A program made the translations under genes and the position numbers. The notes beneath the pieces were generated by a model that worked only from the letters and a program-made list of their open reading frames with translations, searched no databases and had not been told where the DNA came from. Positions 9,453 through 20,524 of a stretch of DNA of 22,722 nt are shown here, one piece after another; positions within the stretch are counted from its first letter, which is position 1, and each line of letters starts with the position of its first letter. The stretch comes from Hemicentrotus pulcherrimus. Its lineage: Eukaryota > Echinodermata > Echinoidea > Camarodonta > Strongylocentrotidae. Location: NCBI GenBank assembly GCA_003118195.1, contig BEXV01000224.1, positions 9,243 to 31,964 of the forward strand. The letters are read 5' to 3'.

Positions 9453-10866
9453 CGCACGCACGTAATTTATGCATAAGGAGACAAGCACAGCCCTGGGAGT
9501 AGACGATCATGCCAAGTGTAAATAGCCGTGGTAAGTCTGACAACAGCGATATACATCTCTCATGTCTCGCCCATACCAATCCCCTCCCCATGGTGATAAT
9601 TATCAATTAATTTCTTCTGTCATTAAAAACAGATTGGCAACAATGATAAGAAGGGGGAGTAAAGATGATCATGTTTATTTAGCTTTTGAATGAAACCATC
9701 ATAATTATATCAGTGATTTATTGATTCAATGGATGGAAGAAGTCTTGGATGAACTATAATTATGTTTATTTTCATTTTCATTTATTTTAAAGTGAAATTA
9801 TGTATCTGGATTAAAAAAAATCCCCATCTCAAGTACTTTTGCTAAGTAAGCAAATAATAAAATAATAATAATACAAATAATAATTAAAGATCATTACTTC
9901 GCTTTCTCATTTTGCCCTCTGCTGTATATTGACATAGGAAGAATTATTTTTAAAAATGAAACAGGAAAATAACTAGAAAGGAAAGAAACATCTCCCAACT
10001 TTGAGTTAAAAAAAAAAAAATTGGAATAAGCTTCTAAACCGTGTCTTATGCATTCAAATGAAAGTACGCCCATCCCTCTACAAATGCAGTATTTTGCAGC
10101 GTGCTACAGTTCTATGTGTGCAGGGTCTACCAAATCGTCAGTTAACACTTAGTCCTATCGTACAAGGTGTCCCAATAACAAGCGTAACAGGATAAATTTT
10201 ATTCATGCTTTGTCCTTCTTTTTATAACAATGATAATATATTATCTCATTTACCCAATATATTGTACCGGTATAAAACTGTTTATCCTTGCAATTATCAT
10301 AACGCCAGCTCTGCCAACTTGGTACAGAGGGACAAAATTATGTGAATGAAACACCATATTCCAAAGACTTAAAGGAGGTAATCACAGAACAAGGAAATAA
10401 CACAGGACCTCTATTATCAGAGTCAAAATCATTATTCACCAAAATGCTCCCAGGCACTTAGGCCCTTACCTACGTGTTCCCCTCTATTAGTTGTTAATGA
10501 TTATTTGTTTTCATTTAATGACTTGCATTCTGTTTGCTTTGTGTTAATAGACTGTTAATTAAAATGTCTCCCCAATCGTCTACTCGAAGAAACCTGAAGG
10601 AGAACTCTAAAACAAAATGATAATACCGATCTTTAATTTAAAAAAAAGGGGGTTAGTAAACCAATCTGATAAGTCTTAAAACTACTAAATCCATCATGAA
10701 TATTTCTTTGTTATTCACCTTACGTGTACATTGCGAAGTGTTAGTATAGATAATGCGAAAAATAAGGTTATCTGTCAAGTCTGTGTACATGTTCCTTTCC
10801 ATAAATAGTTCTTATTCGGGTCACACCGCCACCCTCCAATGACAAAATGTTTTGCGCTTTCAACCC
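9453..10866. other. 1.4 kb AT-rich intergenic DNA
   Basis: Upstream flank of the Ig gene. Only A-runs (10009-10020) and AAT-type low complexity (9850-9885) were noticed; no exon or RNA gene is supported. Confidence 0.5.
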
Positions 10867-11022
10867 CCACTCTCCTCTATCCCCTCCCCTCTTATCTCTC
10901 TCTCTTTCTGCCTGTCTCTTCCTCTCCAACCACCCTTCTCTCATGCTCTCTCTCTTTTTTTTCTCCCTCTTTCATACTTTCTCATACCCCTCTCTCCACA
11001 TCTCTCTCCCTCTCTCATACTT

Positions 11023-11053
<31 letters not shown>

Positions 11054-11068
11054 TTAACCCCTGTCTCT
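10867..11068. repeat. CT-rich microsatellite
   Basis: Interrupted (CT)n with CCCT and TTTC variants, about 200 bases. It is open in all three plus frames because of its composition. Confidence 0.95.
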
Positions 11069-11945
11069 GCCACCATACACTTGATGTATGTAAAATTGAC
11101 AGATATGTGTAGCCTGTAATTGAAGGTGGCGGAAACGAAGGCCCGTTTGTCGCAAATTGAATTGACGAACACCACGTATAACTGGGAGACAGATGGCGCC
11201 CTGTGCTTTGAAATATGAATAAGACACGCTGATGAGATTCGTCTCAGAGTTCAGCGTATCGTCGTTTAAAAAAAGAAGAAAAAAAAATAAAGAAGACAGA
11301 ACTAAAACACAACACACAAACAGGTAATAAGGCAATGTACAGATCTCTAGGTTCACATAATAGACAAACATTCATCCGATCAACTTTAGAGCAATTTTAT
11401 GCCCAAAACGGAATATTTCTATTCTTCTCTTTGCTCAATATTGATTTTGTGTCAAACGTGAATTATAAGGCAAGACAAGTTTGGCATAAAATCGCACCAA
11501 ATTGGTCGGACAGATATATATAGGATAGGCGTGTAGGAATGTGATTCTTATTAATATTCAGGTAAATTCGACTGATTTCTGTACATTACTGCTAAAATAC
11601 AACGTAGAAAATTATAGTAATACAAATTTTAATGTCAAAATCTGTTTTCATAAATTCAATAATCACAGTTTTGGGTGACAGCTTTTTGTGGTTGCTTTCG
11701 AGCATTTAAAATTGATTTATCCGCTATTCAACCACAAGTGCCGACTTTCCCAAATATTAAAAAGTAAATAAAGTTGATAAAAGGAAAGAACTGGGAAAGC
11801 GTCACCTCCACCGGACATCTTAATAATAATCAAATGACCACGGACAGTCTCGTTTAGCTTAAGCTAGATGGGAAGGGCTCGGGATGTGGTAGGATCACTA
11901 TGATGGTGCTTACCCGCTAGTTGTTTCATTTTTATTTTAATTAGA
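11069..11945. other. Intergenic stretch without a recognised gene
   Basis: AT-rich. The right-hand part (about 11800-11945) is probably the tail of the minus-strand SINE that begins near 12003. Confidence 0.45.
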
Positions 11946-12003
11946 GCCTGGTTTCGATAGCACACCTGAGCAGTTTACCCATGACTCATTACCGCTCAGC
12001 TAG
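11946..12003 (-). mobile_element. tRNA-derived SINE head, minus strand
   Basis: The minus strand has TAGCTGAGCGG (12002-11992), a perfect fit to the Pol III A-box pattern TRGYNNARYGG, followed about 30 bases later by GCTATCGAAACC (near 11961-11950), a good B-box match. The tail probably runs left toward about 11800, but its end is not defined. The tRNA fold is not complete. Confidence 0.5.
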
Positions 12004-15000
12004 TATAGATCCCTTGGCTGCACCAACTGGTTTTATATCTCCTTAACTTTTATATAATTAGGGACAGGTTTAAAGAGGGGTGGTCTATCAATAGGGGGTG
12101 TGGTCCATGGTCAACGATCATGAGAGACTCTCATCATCGTTTGCTTTTAAGCCCAATAAAAGTGGTTTTTAGTTTCTCGTCCCCTCCTTCTTCATGTTTT
12201 CTTATTTCGGTTGTGAAATGAAAGTAAACACGAATCTGAAGACATAAGTAACAAAATCCATTAATATATTACAATTCCACCTTGATACGCCCCCCTGAGA
12301 TGCAGGATTAAGTGCAAATAATAATTTGTTGTTGAAATGGACCCGATAACACTTTTATGTACAGGAAAAATATCAGATATCAAATAAAATGGAACCCCTC
12401 CTCTTCATTTTCGAAAAAATCCGGACGAGAAACAAGGGCGAAGTTTTAATCGGCCTTAAATATCCATGCTTTATTAGAGAACGACAGGAAAAGACAAATA
12501 TTCGTAAAAGCTTTACAATAATTCTTATTTGCTGTTCATTGTCTTGAGGTAAACCGAAAAATAAAGCAAGGATTTGACACCTGTTTCCCGAGGCAGATAT
12601 CGCCTTTTTCAGTGGCAAGACTTAGGTTTAGTCATTAATGGGGCACTATCTTTTTTTTTTTTGGGGGGGGAGGGGGTCACTGGAATAATAAGTAAATAAA
12701 ATGCGAATTTGACAACGTACTTAATTCAAAATCAACCGTGAACATTAACAAATAGTATTACAGCTGGGAGAATTGTTTTCTGATCTGAATGTACCATTCG
12801 CTATTTAAAAATACAAACGTTATTCATAGCCTAGTTGCCAAAAACACCCCCATTTTGACAGATTAGCAAACTATCTTTGTATATTCATCATTATGTGAGG
12901 TAGTCCTTATAACACTTCAGATATACAAAGACTATTGACAGACCTAGCGAGCTGTCATTTCGATTGTTGATAAAAAGGACTGCTGCATGAACAAGTGCAA
13001 GAGATTTTGGCAACGATTCCTTAGAAATTAGCAGGTCACAAATCTAATTGTTAATGAGGAAATAGAAATAATGAATCACAGCGTACATGGATTTTTAAAA
13101 TAGTTTTTAGTATGCTATTCATGCATGCTTTGAATTCCACCATTATTGATTGTATGGTGAGTATATTGTATCGAAAACGTAGATATTTATTCGTCTATCC
13201 CACTTTGTAACTACGATAAAAAGTTACAGCTGGAAAGCTGTCGGGAAAAAATAAAACTTTCAAAATCATTCAAATTGATACGTATTCCTATTGTCTCCAG
13301 AAAATATCTTTTAAACAGTTAATTCTGCAACGGCAATGTACAAAGCATTTACAGGCATCAAATAGATTTCTATGAGGGGCAACGAAACTACTGAAGGAAT
13401 TTCAGAATCACCAATATTCGGGAAAATTCACACATCATATTCTGATTGAAAATGGTGTTTTGGTAGTTTGTAGGATTTAAATTTGAATTAATATTTATAT
13501 TCAAACATTAAGTAATATCAAAAAGATGTCTCCTTGGTAATATAAATTTGATGACAAAATAAACATTTTCACTCTTATTAAAGAAGTCCGCTTTTCCATT
13601 AGTAAATTGAAAGCTGTATTTGGGTAAAAAACCTTAGCCCCCATGGCGAAATTGTGTCCTTTGTAAATTCATTTTCTGTTTAAGTAAATTCAAACGTAAT
13701 GTCAAAGCTTTCACTATGTATACAAATGCCAGTTATACCGACCACATCGAACTATCCTTACACGATATTCAATCCTACTTATATTAGTAAAAAAAAAAAA
13801 ATGCCCAGCGCTTGGCCAATCAGGTGTTCCACCAACTTTGGAAATTTTATTTGCCCAGCTTGAGTAATACATTGTCTATAAATAAGAGTCAAAATATAAC
13901 TTTAAAATGGGCAATAATTGACCAATAATCAAATTGAGTAAAGAAAAAAAAAATACCCTCATTAACCTCCGTGGCAAATTTTTACCCAGTATCTAAAGTG
14001 TGCTTTTAAACGGAATTCACCCGCCCTCCATCATTTTCCATATCTAATGTATCCAATATTGTGAACCTTAATATCTAGGACTGGTTTTGATTAATGAATA
14101 CTTGTGGAGTGGATTATTAACTAATGAGATTGAAATTGGTTCGTGATAAAATTGGAGTACCCCCGTGTATTGCCGGATGGAATATTGTTCAAAGGCACAA
14201 GGCAGGACTCGCCTGGAAATCACGCATGTCCCTAAGATTTGTTACCATGGCAATTAAGCCTCGTTAACGTTACGATTCGGATGGTACAAAGATCATGAAG
14301 ATTGACACAATAAAAACACACTTCCCACCTGCTCCATTCAAATCTTTGTCCTACTTTTCGATAATAGATACCATGTGTCATTTCTCGAATCGTACGGGTT
14401 CTGCCCAGAGAGTTGGTAAAATTATTTTGTTGTTGTTTAGGTTGTGAATTTCGGGTCTTTCATTCTAACCGTCCTCTGATAAAAGCAAAGCAGTTCCTCA
14501 AAGAAAACATATCCCTGTTTGTACGTGGAAGCTGGGAGAAACGATGAGTCAAGCTTTATAACTATATTAATGGAAAACTCTTTGTGGAGTAGCTAAAGGA
14601 AAATACAAAAATGATTGACTATCATTCTGTGTAATTATACCGACGTCTTCAAACAAACAGTATATTACGGTGGCTCTGAAAAGATTATTTGTGAAAATAT
14701 CAAAAGTGGTTTGAAGTATTCATAATATGTAATTTCTTTGAGATGACAAACATTGATAACATTATTCTGGCTAAAAAGGTCCGCACAGCATGTGCCATCT
14801 ATGAATACGAAATAAATGTAATCAATTATTCGCGCAAAATAATCACTAATTGTTTAACTTTTATTTCCATATAAGGTACAGCATGATGGGGGCTTGGAAA
14901 TCTCAGTATAACCTGTTTTATACACATAGGCCTATAATAAATCTTAATTATGGAATAGGGTTCTATGGCCTCGAAAATCTGTTGCGTGTATATAGTAATA

Positions 15001-15312
15001 ACCATATGAAATCGATGACTAAGAACGTATGATAAAGATTTTCCGAGGGGTATAATGCGGCTCATTGAATATTTATGACATATATAAAGCAGGTGCTGTG
15101 TTAAACCTAATATGCATTAGTATTATTATTTTCAGGTCAAAGGGATTAATATACAGATGTAAACGATTATGGAAATCGTTTCCGACAAACATTTATTCAT
15201 CTAGAAATCTGACGAGATTTTAAAAAGAAAATAGTGATGAGGATGAGAATTTCGATAAAACATGAAAACGATACTTAATAGTTGCAGCATGAGCAAAAAT
15301 ACATGTAGGTAA
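12004..15312. other. 3.3 kb AT-rich gene desert
   Basis: No coding region recognised; open frames are short and unconvincing. Noted: a poly-T to poly-G junction (about 12650-12676) resembling a repeat edge, a 15-bp palindrome ATGAGAGACTCTCAT (about 12119-12133), and A-runs near 13788 and 13945. Confidence 0.5.
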
Positions 15313-15550
15313 AGTAGTAGCAGTAGAAGTCGTAGAAGTAGTAGTAATAGTAGTTATTGTAGTATCAATATATTGGAAATAGTAGTAGTAGTAGAAGTAG
15401 AAGTATTATTAGTAGTAGTATAAGAGTATCATTATTATTACTATTTTTATCAGTAGTAGTAGTACTGTAGTAGTAGTAGAAAAAGTAGTAATAGCGGTAG
15501 TAGTAGTATAAATTGTAGTAGTAGTAGTAAAAGTAGTAGTAGTAGTAGTG
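15313..15550. repeat. AGT/GTA trinucleotide array
   Basis: About 240 bases of interrupted (AGT)n with AGA, ATT and ATA variants. Confidence 0.96.
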
Positions 15551-15956
15551 AATCCGCCCTTTTGGGAATCATATTAGTGATCACTTTTTCATGTTCCTTT
15601 GGAGTTAATTCTGTTCCAAATCATAGTGGAATCAACTATATACAGTGGTTGAATAATATGTTTTAGAGTAAATTCCACTCTTTTAGTGAAGGGATCTCAA
15701 GTCTGATCCCACAGAAATAGATTTCAATTCTTGTACGTTTAGACATTAGTGACAATCAAAGACGTTATTGTATCTGACACTGCATATTCAACAGTCGTAT
15801 CCAATCTCATTATCTTTGCAGTAACGTTGATGTGAGGAGGAGTTTCATAGGGAGATGTTCCGGAAACACTTAATCATAACTCATAAATTACCCAGACAAA
15901 TCCCTTAGAGGCACATACACGTGAACTATAACGCTCAGTTGTTCCGATTTACCGAT

Positions 15957-16140
15957 GAAGCGCGATGGCACAGTGGTAGATAGGTCTCGTAATCGGGACG
16001 TCCCGTGTTGGAAACCAAATTGCTCTTTGGTAAGGTATTAATCCTCATTACTAAGTCCCTAGGAGAGGACTTAAAACCGTCGGTCCCTTGGATGTTAGTT
16101 AAAACCAAAACAGTCAGGTTAAACAAACAATCTAACCAAC
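15957..16140 (+). mobile_element. tRNA-derived SINE, plus strand
   Basis: TGGCACAGTGG (15966-15976) matches the Pol III A box exactly. TGTTGGAAACC (16006-16016) is a degraded B box two changes from consensus. The body that follows (GGTAAGGTATTAATCCTC, then GTCCCTAGGAGAGGACTT and AACCGTCGGTCCCTTGG) is typical of dispersed tRNA-SINE bodies. This body differs from the elements at 3196 and 6322, so it is a separate family or subfamily. Confidence 0.7.
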
Positions 16141-16280
16141 CTTCAACTGCTATGTAGTATACCATGCTGGTATTATCGGCTAAGGAATAATGTATAGATG
16201 TACGGGGAGGAATTGGAGGTTGAATAAGGCCAAAATAACAGCTCGGTACATTTTCCTGACGACCAGCCAGTAGGGCTATT

Positions 16281-16409
16281 TTTTTTAAAGAGGGCCGCCA
16301 GCATCTTATAACATTTTTTTTAAATCAGGAAAATATCGTTTTCAGTATGTTTTTCATGTTTTTTCATTAAAAAAACAAAAAAAAAAAACGCAGGCGGCCC
16401 TCTAAAAAA
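16281..16409. repeat. Inverted repeat with GGGCCGCC-containing ends
   Basis: The left arm TTTTTTAAAGAGGGCCGCC (16281-16299) pairs with the right arm GGCGGCCCTCTAAAAAA (16393-16409). About 93 bp of A/T-rich sequence lies between. It is compact and could be a small MITE-like or snap-back element; no clear target duplication was seen. Confidence 0.6.
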
Positions 16410-16591
16410 GGAAGCGGACGGGGACGCTAATAAATATTTTTTGAAAATTGTTTGCCAAAGTTTAAGGAACATATTAGTTAGTACTGTCTGAATCTAAAAT
16501 CTTATTTTTTTAAAGCCATGGGATCGATGTTTTGCCCGAAGATATCAAATTGAAGATACCTTGAAACCTGTATATAATATAAAGATTAAAC

Positions 16592-16853
16592 CAAAGGACA
16601 AGAAAAGTGATGTTTAGATACAGATGGGCATTATGTACATGTTCTTTCAGTACCCGTTTTAATGATGAACACAATTCAAGGAAAACAGAAAAGGTGGTCT
16701 TTGGATACATACGGTTTATATGTATACAGGTTCATACAGTACATGTTTCAATTAAAAACATTTTTCAAGGGGAGAAGAAAAATGTGGTCTTTAGACACAG
16801 GTTATTGCCTATTTTTGTTCTTCTCGACATGTTCAATAATCTTTGGGTGTGGC
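16592..16853. repeat. Three diverged tandem units of about 85-90 bp
   Basis: Units start at 16592, 16677 and 16766 with related openings (CAAAGGACAAGAAAAGTGATG, CAAGGAAAACAGAAAAGGTGG and CAAGGGGAGAAGAAAAATGTG). Each is followed by TTT(A/G)GA(T/C)ACA and a later (G)TACATGTT-type block. Spacing keeps one reading frame open through all three. Confidence 0.7.
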
Positions 16854-17151
16854 TACTTTTGTTGATGAGCGCACGTGACGCTAGCAGCGGTGTACTTCTT
16901 TGCATACCTCGCAAGGCCAAGGGCTCCGTGCGAGCATCGCTCGGGCTACTTACGGTGGTCTATGAATGGAGTCGCATGGTGCAGTACACAGCAGTACGAA
17001 GCCGAATGACACATATCGCACGGCAGTTGCAAGGCACCTTGAACAATGCCCGGTGTGATAGTGTAGAGCTCAGTGTCCATCTCATACGAAATGAGGTATC
17101 GAAATTGCATAATGCGTTTGATGGCGCTGTTCAAAATTGCTGGGGAAGAAA
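16829..17151 (+). CDS. Candidate signal-peptide exon (plus-strand reading of a two-way open patch)
   Basis: From ATG 16829 the frame reads MFNNLWVWLLLLMSARDASS, a good signal peptide with a plausible cut after SARDA. About 85 helix-prone residues follow, including MTHIARQLQGTLN and LSVHLIRNEVSKLHNAF. The frame meets a strong donor, AAA|GTGAGA, at 17151/17152, with a stop immediately beyond if unspliced. The patch is GC-richer than its flanks. The frame also extends upstream to 16607 through the tandem repeats. No downstream exon was found before the next promoter. The minus strand of the same patch has an equally good exon (16954-17139), so strand and reality are both uncertain. Confidence 0.3.
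16954..17139 (-). CDS. Alternative candidate internal exon on the minus strand
   Basis: On the minus strand a pyrimidine-rich acceptor (TCACTTTCTTCCCCAG) ends at 17140, and a strong donor CACC|GTAAGTAG begins at 16953. The 186-nt interval is open in a symmetric phase 1-1 frame, with peptide pieces such as NSAIKRIMQFRYLISYEMD and LPCDMCHSASYCC. It lies exactly in codon register with the plus-strand candidate, so openness on one strand partly follows from the other. No partner exons were found. Confidence 0.22.
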
Positions 17152-18005
17152 GTGAGAGGAAGGAATCAGCTTGGAGGATAGCGCAAGTGAAATAGAAATA
17201 ATATTCCTCGAAATTTCGTCAAAACCGCATCCGCCCACTCATCGTGCTACATGAATAATGGAATTTTAATCAATCAATCAATCAATATAAAAAATGGTAT
17301 TATTTTATCTTTTTTTTTTATGCGTCAATAAATGGAACATTAACCTGACAATAATCTATATTATACAATCATTTAAAGTAATGGAATCATGAAACCTTTT
17401 ATCAAAGAAAATAGAAGAAAATTCTTCTTCTATCTCTTATTCTTCTTCTTCTTCTTTTCACTAATCGAATTGAACGCGGTATAATTTTATTTTTGCCCAT
17501 GAGTGCAAAACGGGAAGCTTTAGTATGTCTGCAATCGTTACCATAAGTTGCTTGTTTATTGATAAACATGCCAACTTCAAGACAATAACTCTCGCAGTAC
17601 AAGCTGTATTGTATATATATATGAAATAATCGAACTATTTCTAGAAACACTCAAACTTGAAAATAGATTAAAACAGATGCCCAAGGGCTGATTTTCTATT
17701 CAATGCGGTGAGTGGGCCATGAGTGGACAGAGAGAAAATTAATTTCTCTTCCGATAATATAGTGCCACTCTTGCTAATTCCTAAATCAATCGTCATACAG
17801 ATAATTTTGATATTTTAATAGCAACTTAACGCACGTCGAATGGATGGTTGTGCAGGGCAGCAGGCAACGGTCACCCATGGTTATCCCTTCCTCGTAAAAA
17901 TAACAACAATGACATGGCTACCCCATTTCCTAATTAGCTAATAAATATAAGCATCATTGATATAAATAACTAACAACTAATTTCGATTCGACACAGGATG
18001 ATGCT
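17152..18005. other. Intergenic stretch with minor repeats
   Basis: Holds a short (AATC)n at 17268-17286 and an interrupted (CTT)n at 17418-17460. No gene recognised. Confidence 0.5.
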
Positions 18006-18301
18006 CAGTGGCGTAGAGTGAGTGAGTGTATCAACTGAGGGGGCACAAACATCATTGGGGGGGGGGGGCCCTGGTCATACTCGTTGAAATAAAATAGAAT
18101 TCCAAAGGAGGTAACTGATTAAGATGAGATACGGGAGGAGGTTTTATGACGCCCCCCCCCCACCATTCCCCCATATCCCCTCTTTTACCTATATTATATG
18201 GTTCCTTTTTTTCTTTGTTCTTAGGGGGTATCGTTCGATACAGGGGGAGGGGAATGGGAAGGGGCACATACCCTTCTGTCCCGACTGTAGCTACGCCACT
18301 G
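18006..18301. mobile_element. MITE-like non-autonomous DNA element with 11-bp terminal inverted repeats
   Basis: CAGTGGCGTAG (18006-18016) is exactly inverted as CTACGCCACTG (18291-18301). The 296-bp interior carries long G and C runs and no transposase frame. CAGTGG ends recall hAT-type termini, but I see no clear 8-bp target duplication (ATGATGCT to the left, CTGGAGTT to the right), so the superfamily is unproven. It lies about 260 bp upstream of the TATA box of the EGF-domain gene. Confidence 0.6.
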
Positions 18302-18409
18302 CTGGAGTTTTTTTTATCCAGAAACTAGACATTGATATGAGTTGCAACACGGCTCCGAGATAAAGCCCACAATGATCAATTAATTTAATTACTTTTTTTT
18401 TTGGACGAC

Positions 18410-18600
18410 CAATTCAATAGACGATATTTCAGATTACCACCGCCGAATCGTAGCGTCTCTAGGACAACCAATTTATATATTTTGCTTTCTACTGCGCATT
18501 TCCTTCTTGCTAAGCATCGACAGATTTGTTTCTTCACTTTCTTTCCCCCTAAAAAACAGAAGTATATAAATAGAGAGACACGAAAGTTATTGCTGCGATA
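18410..18600 (+). promoter_or_regulatory. TATA promoter of the EGF-domain gene
   Basis: TATATAAATA lies at 18563-18572, placing transcription start near 18593-18600. Two CCAAT boxes on the plus strand lie at about 18409 and 18466. The leader from there to the ATG at 18667 is about 70 bases and contains no earlier ATG. The agreement of TATA, short leader, ATG and donor supports a real promoter. Confidence 0.65.
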
Positions 18601-18669
18601 GGGTTTTTTCTTGTTGTCTCCGGTTTGGCGAAGCAGACTTCTGGGAGCCTCCGGTAACGGGACAAAATG
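18595..18669 (+). CDS. Exon 1: 5' UTR plus start codon only
   Basis: The ATG at 18667-18669 is followed at once by a donor, ATG|GTGAGC, so this exon contributes only Met1 (phase 0). The left boundary is inferred from the TATA box. Confidence 0.68.
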
Positions 18670-19163
18670 GTGAGCATTTATTTCTACAAAAAAGCAGTGA
18701 ACTTTTGATTATCATTATTAGTATAACCTCCATTTAGTATTGTAATTCAGAGTTTTATGTACGAAAAGTGAATGCAACTTTCGGATTCCAGTGTCGTACC
18801 ATAGGTCCAGATATTGACCGCTCTCCCATTCCCTCTTTTTGTCTCTCCAGGTCTCCCCCTCCGCAATTCCATGTGTGAGGGTAATCTGCAAAAAAGTGTT
18901 TAATTTTACAGACGAATACGTTCACTTGTAACGTTCATTAATAATGATGATAAACGAGTTTATAACGCGTACAAAACATGTAAAATTTCTTTTTCCTACT
19001 TAATATGAAACACAGGGCAACGAACAGACGCTAGATTTGAGGGTCATTTGTGTCATTGTCACCTGCCTAGTGATGAGTACGTACTACCTTTAATTATATA
19101 TCTTTGAAAAGTATTAAACGTTGTTCCCTATATGCATTATAGATCATGAAGGAAGAGTAATAA

Positions 19164-19198
<35 letters not shown>

Positions 19199-20488
19199 GA
19201 GAATATCCAATGTTGATTTATTAGCTTCATTTCAGATAAAATCGCTCAATTTTTCATTCTTCATATTCCTCTTTATGTTTTTTGTCAAAGAGAATGGTTT
19301 CATGCGTGGTTGTGTGATTCAAATTACATGTAACAGATATTTCAATGTTTTTTTTTCAAGATTCCGAGGAATGCGATAATATTGCTTGATTACTTAAAAC
19401 ATGTCGTTGCCTATTAAAGTTCACCGTATTAATTTCTATTTTACCAGTACTATGTAGGGATCTCGATCGAGACGTCAAATTATGTCAAATTCCAGTTTTG
19501 GTTTAAAAAAAACAAACAAACGTGATACTAGTATGTTGTTTACTTTAATATCACCTTAAATATAACACATCCACAAACAATATACCTGTTATGGTCAAAT
19601 GTTGCTACTGATTTAACCGCCCTACCGTGCTGCTGGTGCCACCTTCACACAAATATTCATGAAAACCGGGAGACGTCATTAACATGCATATTCATGACCT
19701 CCTTGTAGATGTGCCAAATTAGAGGTTTCCCATTTAGTACAGTCCAGGTGAAGGAGGGAGGTCACTGTTTGCGTACTATTTAACACTTTTCTTTTGCTCC
19801 CAGGCCAACTTGTTTTATCTGACGTAAGCAAACGTACAAATACATGTTGTTCGGACGGATTGGGCCTAAACTACACCTTACCAATGTTCATCGAATGTAA
19901 GATGAAACAACACCCCGATGGCGGCATGATGCAAACCATCCCAAAGCTTATCCCTTATTCATCTAATGATGATGATGATGATGGATGCCTCAGAAGGAAG
20001 AGTAATCTAGGAATCCCTCCTGGACACCGAGTCTGCAGAATTCCTGGTAAACAGTCTGACTGTCATGCGACAGAATATCTTGTCTCGATAACAGTGGTAT
20101 AACCAGGCTTTTCACCATGGACAGAGGGAGAGAAGTAGAAAGAAAGAGCGAGAGAAGAAGAGAGAGGGAGAGAGAGAGAAAAAGAGAGAAAGATAGAGGG
20201 AGTGAGCGCGATAAAGTTACAGAAGAACAAGAGAGATATGTACAGAGAGAGATAGAGAGAGAAAGAGGGACACAGAGAGGGACATAGAGAGGGAGAGTAA
20301 AAGGGAGAGAGAGAGAGAGAGAAAGATAAGGGAGGGGGCTGAGAGGGGACGGCTGTATACAAATGGAGAGACTGTGTGCGTGTGTGTTGTGTGTGTCTGA
20401 GAGAGAGAGAGAAAAAAAAAACAGAGGGATGTGGACAAATGAAGATACTAATAGAGAGACTGTGCGATATAATGAGAGAGAGGATACT

Positions 20489-20524
<36 letters not shown>

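Noticed and set aside
15957..16020. tRNA gene
   Set aside because: A and B boxes are present but the cloverleaf is not intact and a SINE body follows.
20047..20102. Read-through of exon 3 to a stop at 20100-20102
   Set aside because: Would add a sixth cysteine but end the protein before the EGF exon; the phase-matched donor at 20047 gives a coherent product. An intron-retained, truncated isoform cannot be excluded.
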